Source: JAYTQQ01 sp043784965 (lineage in GTDB: Bacteria > Bdellovibrionota > Bdellovibrionia > Bdellovibrionales > JAMPXM01). Taken from it: 36,755 nt of DNA. Location: NCBI GenBank assembly GCA_043784965.1, contig JAYVXS010000206.1:1-36755 (forward strand). The letters run 5' to 3'. Below the pieces are notes generated by a model, which saw only the letters and a list, made by a program, of their open reading frames with translations, ran no database searches and had not been told where the DNA came from. Shown here in pieces: positions 33,116 to 36,755 of this stretch; positions within the stretch are counted from its first letter, which is position 1, and every line of letters starts with the position of its first letter. A program made the translations under genes and the position numbers.

Positions 33116-33348
33116 AGCTCATTTGAGCGTTTAAATCCCAGGGTCTTTGGCCTTTAACTTGGCTATCGACCTCGTGGCATCATCAATGATTCCTTTAAGA
33201 AAAAGAGAAGCCTCACCTCGATATTCGCATAGATATTAGTCGCATAGATATTAGTCGCATAGTTATTGATTGCGTAATCAGCCACGTAGTGAATCACATT
33301 CGTAAACCCTGACAGGCTGAACTTGCCAAACGTATCCGAGGATTTTTC
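33116..33348. other. Gap between rpmA and obg
   Basis: No credible gene is seen in the 233 bases. A 15-base tandem array lies near the middle (33225-33269). A promoter for obg may be present but no convincing boxes are seen. Confidence 0.5.
33225..33269. repeat. Three tandem copies of a 15-bp unit
   Basis: TCGCATAGATATTAG occurs twice exactly (33225-33239, 33240-33254), and a diverged third copy follows (33255-33269). The array lies between rpmA and obg, about 80 bases before the obg start. Confidence 0.9.
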
Positions 33349-34374
33349 ATGAAATTTGTAGACGAAGTAAGTATCACAGTAAATTCGGGAAAGGGTGGCC
33401 CCGGAAGCGTCAGTTTTCTTCGCGCCTCAGGAACACCGCGCGGGGGACCGGATGGTGGCGATGGGGGTCGCGGCGGGCACGTCATTTTAAAAGTAAATCC
33501 ACAGCTCAATACACTTCTTGATTTTAGATATAAAAAGAAGTTTTCAGCGCAAGATGGTCTTTCGGGTGAGCACAAATTAATGACCGGCAAAGACGGCGAA
33601 GATTTGATTTTGCAAGTTCCACCCGGGACAGTTGTAAGAGATCACCAACACAACATAATTTTTGATTTAAATGAGGCCGGCGAAAGTCTTTTCTTAAAAG
33701 GTGGCCGGGGCGGCAAAGGAAATCATTTTTTTAGAACAAGTACAAATCAGGCGCCCGAACATGCTCAGCCTGGTGAAGACGGCCATTCTATGGATATCGT
33801 ATTGGAATTGAAACTCATCGCAGATGTAGGCGTGATCGGTTACCCAAATGCGGGTAAGTCGACTTTAATTTCACGTATTTCAGCTGCGCGCCCAAAGATC
33901 GCAGACTATCCGTTCACCACATTGAGTCCGAATTTGGGTGTTGTACGTGTGGATCAGGATCGCACCATGGTGGTAGCGGATATTCCGGGTTTGGTGCCGG
34001 GCGCCCATCTTGGAGTAGGTCTCGGTACGCAATTTTTAAGACACATCGAAAGAACAAACTATTTTATTCATTTGATCGACGTAAGTGGCGTTTCAGGCCG
34101 TGATGCAGTCCAAGATTATAAAGACATTAATCATGAATTAGCCGAGTACGATAAACGGAAAATCGAGCTTGAGGGTTTTAGACCCTTAAGCGAACGTGAA
34201 CAGCTTGTCGTTTGCAATAAGATCGACACGATTTCAGAAGAACAAAAGAGAGAATTAGCTGGTCGATTTGAAAGAGAAAAAGTGCAAGTTCGTTTTATTT
34301 CAGCGGTTAGTGGCCAAGGGGTCCAGGATCTACTTTTTGAGTTAGGGAGAAAAGTTTTTGAAAACAAAATTTGA
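33349..34374 (+). CDS. obg: GTPase Obg (50S assembly)
   Basis: A 341-residue GTPase. The Obg domain (1-158) has the Gly-rich loops (GGPDGGDGGRGGH). The G domain has GYPNAGKST (164-172), DIPG (211-214) and NKID (290-293), and ISAVSGQG as G5. There is no C-terminal OCT extension. Obg helps late 50S assembly and stress signalling. Its last 17 bases overlap the nadD-rsfS start. Confidence 0.95.
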   Translation: MKFVDEVSITVNSGKGGPGSVSFLRASGTPRGGPDGGDGGRGGHVILKVNPQLNTLLDFRYKKKFSAQDGLSGEHKLMTGKDGEDLILQVPPGTVVRDHQHNIIFDLNEAGESLFLKGGRGGKGNHFFRTSTNQAPEHAQPGEDGHSMDIVLELKLIADVGVIGYPNAGKSTLISRISAARPKIADYPFTTLSPNLGVVRVDQDRTMVVADIPGLVPGAHLGVGLGTQFLRHIERTNYFIHLIDVSGVSGRDAVQDYKDINHELAEYDKRKIELEGFRPLSEREQLVVCNKIDTISEEQKRELAGRFEREKVQVRFISAVSGQGVQDLLFELGRKVFENKI

Positions 34375-35407
34375 TTCAGATGAAAGAGTTGCCCTTTTTG
34401 GCGGGAGCTTTAGTCCACTTCATGTTGGCCACATAAATGTTATTCAGTCGGTACAGAAGGCACTCGATTTTGATCGATTGGTTGTGCTGCCGGCAGCGCA
34501 AAACCCGATTAAAGATGTCGTAGATGGACCGAGCTCAAGTGAACGACTTGATATGGTTAAACTGGGCCTTACCGACTTTGAATTCGTTGAAATTGATGAG
34601 CAAGAACTAAATCGTGGCGGCAACAGTTACAGTATTGAAACTATAGAAAACTACAGTAAACAAGTTTCGCCAGAAAAACTTTTTTTGATCATGGGGATTG
34701 ATCAATTTGAGAATTTTGATAAGTGGAAGGAATTCGAAAAGATATTAAAGCTTTCGAATCTCATTATTATTTCACGCCCAGGATTTCAGCTGCCGTTCTC
34801 TAAAGAGGATTTGCCTTCAGGATTGCAAAAATTAGTTCAAGAAATGGATCGTCAGTTTGTCCATCTTTCAACCGATCGTACGATCGAGTTTTTGCAAATT
34901 AAAAACTCATCGGTATCGGCAAGTGAGATTCGCAAAAAACTCCGATCTGGTAGGAATGTTGACAAACTAATTCCCATTAAGGTTGAAGAATTTATTCGCG
35001 CGAAAAAACTCTTTGCTCCACTTAAGGAGAAGATTGGCGATTACGAAAAGTTCACCCACTTTTGCGCCGATGTTTTATTTTCACGAAAGGCCATTGCACT
35101 TAAGGGTTATAATTTGAAGAGTCTTGAGGCGCCGACCGACTTTACTTTAATTGCTTCGGGAACTAGCACTAGACATGCTAGCTCATTGGCCGAGAATTTA
35201 ATGATGGCGGTAAAAGAAGAATTCAATGTACGGCCGCAGGCGGTTGAGGGATTGAATGAAGGTCGATGGATTGTTTTGGATTACGGAATACTCATCATTC
35301 ATTTGTTTTATGACTTTGTTCGACAGGAATATCAACTTGAGGAGTTGTGGCGACTAGCCGTACCGCTGACTCTTGTTGAAAATGTTCCGGCCAGCCCAAA
35401 GAAGTGA
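34358..35407 (+). CDS. nadD: Fusion of nicotinate-nucleotide adenylyltransferase (NadD) and ribosomal silencing factor (RsfS)
   Basis: A 349-residue two-domain protein. Residues 10-217 are NadD: the nucleotidyl-transferase motif GGSFSPLHVGH (15-25) and the SVSASEIRKKL motif (185-195) are intact. Residues about 228-335 are RsfS/Iojap: TDFTLIASGTSTRH, LAENLMMAVKEE, then NEGRWIVLDYGILIIHLF and EYQLEELW. The two functions are normally separate but neighbouring genes. The frame is continuous with no stop at the junction. The start is TTG at 34358 with GGGAG eight bases upstream. It overlaps obg by 17 bases and rlmH by four. Confidence 0.9.
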   Translation: MKTKFDSDERVALFGGSFSPLHVGHINVIQSVQKALDFDRLVVLPAAQNPIKDVVDGPSSSERLDMVKLGLTDFEFVEIDEQELNRGGNSYSIETIENYSKQVSPEKLFLIMGIDQFENFDKWKEFEKILKLSNLIIISRPGFQLPFSKEDLPSGLQKLVQEMDRQFVHLSTDRTIEFLQIKNSSVSASEIRKKLRSGRNVDKLIPIKVEEFIRAKKLFAPLKEKIGDYEKFTHFCADVLFSRKAIALKGYNLKSLEAPTDFTLIASGTSTRHASSLAENLMMAVKEEFNVRPQAVEGLNEGRWIVLDYGILIIHLFYDFVRQEYQLEELWRLAVPLTLVENVPASPKK

Positions 35408-35886
35408 AGCTCGCCTTTATATTTGTCGGCGGGCACAAAGAGAGTTGGCTAATTGAGCGCGGTGAGAGTTATCAAAAGAAAATAGACTATTTTTTCAAGA
35501 CTGATATTTTGCGGCTTAAACCATCACAAATTGCCCGCGACTCAGCCGAACTTAAATTGCAACAAGAGTGTCGAGCTATATTAGAACAAATTCAGCCACA
35601 AGACTTTGTTGTGCTCTGTGATGAACGGGGAAAGAGCCTCAGTTCGAAGAAATTTTCAGAACAATTCGTAAAATGGTGTGAGAGCCAAAAGTCGCGCATC
35701 GTCTTTGTTATTGGCGGCGCTTTTGGTGCAAATGAAGAACTCAAGAAAAGATCCAACTATCAATTAAGTCTTTCTGAATTGACGTTTAATCATCACCTAG
35801 CCCAGTTGGTGATTCTTGAGCAGGTTTATCGAGGGATAAGCATTTGGAAGAATCTGCCCTACCACAACGATTCGCCTCAGATGTGA
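35404..35886 (+). CDS. rlmH: 23S rRNA (pseudouridine-1915-N3)-methyltransferase RlmH
   Basis: A 160-residue SPOUT methyltransferase. The C-terminal knot has FVIGGAFGANEELKKRSNYQLSLS, LTFNHHLAQLVILEQVYRG and ISIWKNLPYHND, all standard for RlmH. It methylates helix 69 of 23S rRNA in assembled 70S ribosomes. The start is GTG at 35404 inside the stop of nadD-rsfS, so translation is coupled. RlmH next to rsfS is a common pairing. Confidence 0.94.
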   Translation: MKLAFIFVGGHKESWLIERGESYQKKIDYFFKTDILRLKPSQIARDSAELKLQQECRAILEQIQPQDFVVLCDERGKSLSSKKFSEQFVKWCESQKSRIVFVIGGAFGANEELKKRSNYQLSLSELTFNHHLAQLVILEQVYRGISIWKNLPYHNDSPQM

Positions 35887-35946
35887 TTGTCGGACGTTTA
35901 AAAAAAGTAAAATCCAGATAATCACAGGCCGTCTTGGGCCCAGTCT

Positions 35947-36618
35947 ATGCAGCTGAAGTTTCATATGAGATGTCTTAATCAATTTAAAATGCGAGAGTGG
36001 ATAAGTGTATGTGCGAGATGCCGAAGTTTTCGTGGGCCAATTCGCATCTACTGCGAAGACTGCTGGCTTAGGATTTTTGATTTTCAAAACAGCCAAAACG
36101 AGCTTTGCCAAAGCAATTATCCTTTCAAAGTTTACTCGCTCTTCACTTGGCATGATGAATATGATCACTTAATTCGCCCACTAATTTACGCCTTAAAGGG
36201 TGGGCAAATTTGTGACCCATGGATTCATCTTGCTAGTAAATTTCTTTTTTTAAGAAATCAAACTTCCTTGAATTCTGCAGAAATCATTGTGACTCCGCCC
36301 CAAGAAAAAAACGGCGATCACGCATTTTTCTGGGCTAAGGCGTTAGTCAATCAAATTGGTGCAGAGCTGCACCTCTGCTTAGCTGAAGAAAAAAGAGCCG
36401 AGAAACAGAAAAGCCTCTCGCGGGCGCGACGTCACAAAAGAGAATATGTGCTGAAAGAGTCCTATCCAGTCGAGCCCTATCAGAGCAAACGAGTGGTTTT
36501 CGTAGATGATACAATTACCTCTGGCGGAACGGCCCAGGCCGCTTTTAACGCTTTAGAGTGCCCAGCCCAATTTGAGGTGTGGACATTGGTGGCGCGTCCC
36601 AGGTTTGGAACCCAATAG
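35947..36618 (+). CDS. comF: ComF-family phosphoribosyltransferase-like protein
   Basis: A 223-residue protein. A zinc-finger CxxC...CxxC lies near the N-terminus (Cys22, Cys25, Cys36, Cys39). The C-terminus has the PRTase loop VVFVDDTITSGGT (183-195), and KQKSLSRARRHKR matches the ComF Q-x-x-L-x-R region. In competent bacteria ComF takes part in handling imported single-stranded DNA. No ribosome-binding site is clear at ATG 35947; later ATGs at codons 7 and 15 also precede the zinc finger. Confidence 0.85.
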   Translation: MQLKFHMRCLNQFKMREWISVCARCRSFRGPIRIYCEDCWLRIFDFQNSQNELCQSNYPFKVYSLFTWHDEYDHLIRPLIYALKGGQICDPWIHLASKFLFLRNQTSLNSAEIIVTPPQEKNGDHAFFWAKALVNQIGAELHLCLAEEKRAEKQKSLSRARRHKREYVLKESYPVEPYQSKRVVFVDDTITSGGTAQAAFNALECPAQFEVWTLVARPRFGTQ

Positions 36619-36638
36619 ATTCGTGCTAAATCGAGCCG

Positions 36639-36644
36639 TATAAT
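36639..36644 (+). promoter_or_regulatory. Possible -10 box downstream of comF
   Basis: A perfect TATAAT lies 20 bases after the comF stop. The -35 region is weak (TAGATT). It would fit a promoter for a small RNA or gene continuing past the window end. Confidence 0.3.
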
Positions 36645-36689
36645 AGTATTTAGCCCGGATATTTCATCAGTTTCGTCGTGAAATCGCTG

Positions 36690-36755
36690 ATTCGCAGACT
36701 GGACTGGCGCTTGAGAGACCTTTGAGTGAGGCAACCTCAAGGCAGGTTGTCGCAA
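36690..36755 (+). ncRNA. Possible 5' part of RNase P RNA, cut by the window end
   Basis: The last bases contain GACTGGACTGGCGC followed by a hairpin in which CCTTTGAG (36719-36726) pairs with CTCAAGG (36736-36742) and flanking GACC with GGTT, closing with CGC. This looks like the P1-P3 region of a type A RNase P RNA. The diagnostic GAGGAAAGTCCGG of P4, which should come next, lies beyond the window, so the call is tentative. No protein-coding gene fits this stretch. Confidence 0.3.

Noticed and set aside
36480..36755. 91-residue minus-strand open frame at the window end
   Set aside because: It overlaps the conserved PRTase end of comF and the likely RNA region, with no recognisable protein features.

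Overview
The window reads as chromosome of a predatory-lineage bacterium of the Bdellovibrionota (Bdellovibrio-like). This is inferred from gene content: a TIGR02147-family regulator, a stand-alone MglA polarity GTPase without MglB, a PilT retraction motor, many small secreted or outer-membrane proteins, and the order SRP RNA-dnaX-ybaB-recR-mglA. Base composition is moderately AT-rich by eye and fairly even. Several genes appear to start with TTG behind good Shine-Dalgarno sites. Most of the window is core chromosome. The only mobile DNA seen is the right end of an ISL3-family insertion sequence at bases 1-219.

Layout. Bases 1-219: IS end. 421-6917: a large hybrid sensor kinase, then envelope genes (outer-membrane barrel, lipoproteins, a secreted protein of three 41-residue repeats, a zinc-ribbon/TPR membrane protein). 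6979-8753: TIGR02147 regulator and YgjP-type metallopeptidase, minus strand. 8786-10527: srkA-murI. 10632-15214: SRP RNA, dnaX, ybaB, recR, mglA, nadA. 15399-15791: PilZ protein. 15797-23129, minus strand: asnS, then a propionate-type carboxylase (carboxyltransferase, biotin carboxylase, biotin carrier), methylmalonyl-CoA mutase large subunit and an unknown coupled gene. 23358-24644: lipoprotein subtilase. 24884-27847: nucleoside salvage operon deoC-pdp-pnp. 27998-31462: acylphosphatase, small membrane protein, pilT, RNase G. 31570-32112: outer-membrane barrel. 32246-36618: a 50S-maturation block (rplU, rpmA, obg, a nadD-rsfS fusion, rlmH) followed by comF. The last ~65 bases may be the start of RNase P RNA, cut by the window edge.

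How the genes work together. The carboxylase and mutase genes would turn propionyl-CoA into succinyl-CoA, although the mutase B12-binding subunit and the epimerase are not here. DeoC, PDP and PNP would break down nucleosides, which suits an organism living on prey nucleic acids. The rplU-to-rlmH run collects large-subunit proteins and three factors acting on 50S maturation or subunit joining. MglA and PilT belong to polarity and type IV pilus machinery used in gliding and prey entry in this lineage.

Less ordinary points: short (12-15 bp) tandem arrays of different sequence sit at or near gene ends at several unrelated places, one exactly where a carboxylase alpha chain is split into two genes; NadD is fused to RsfS; L21 carries a long Lys/Ala tail; mutually exclusive inverted repeats lie before the gene for the triple-repeat secreted protein. 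I did not see a clear new defence or mobile system.
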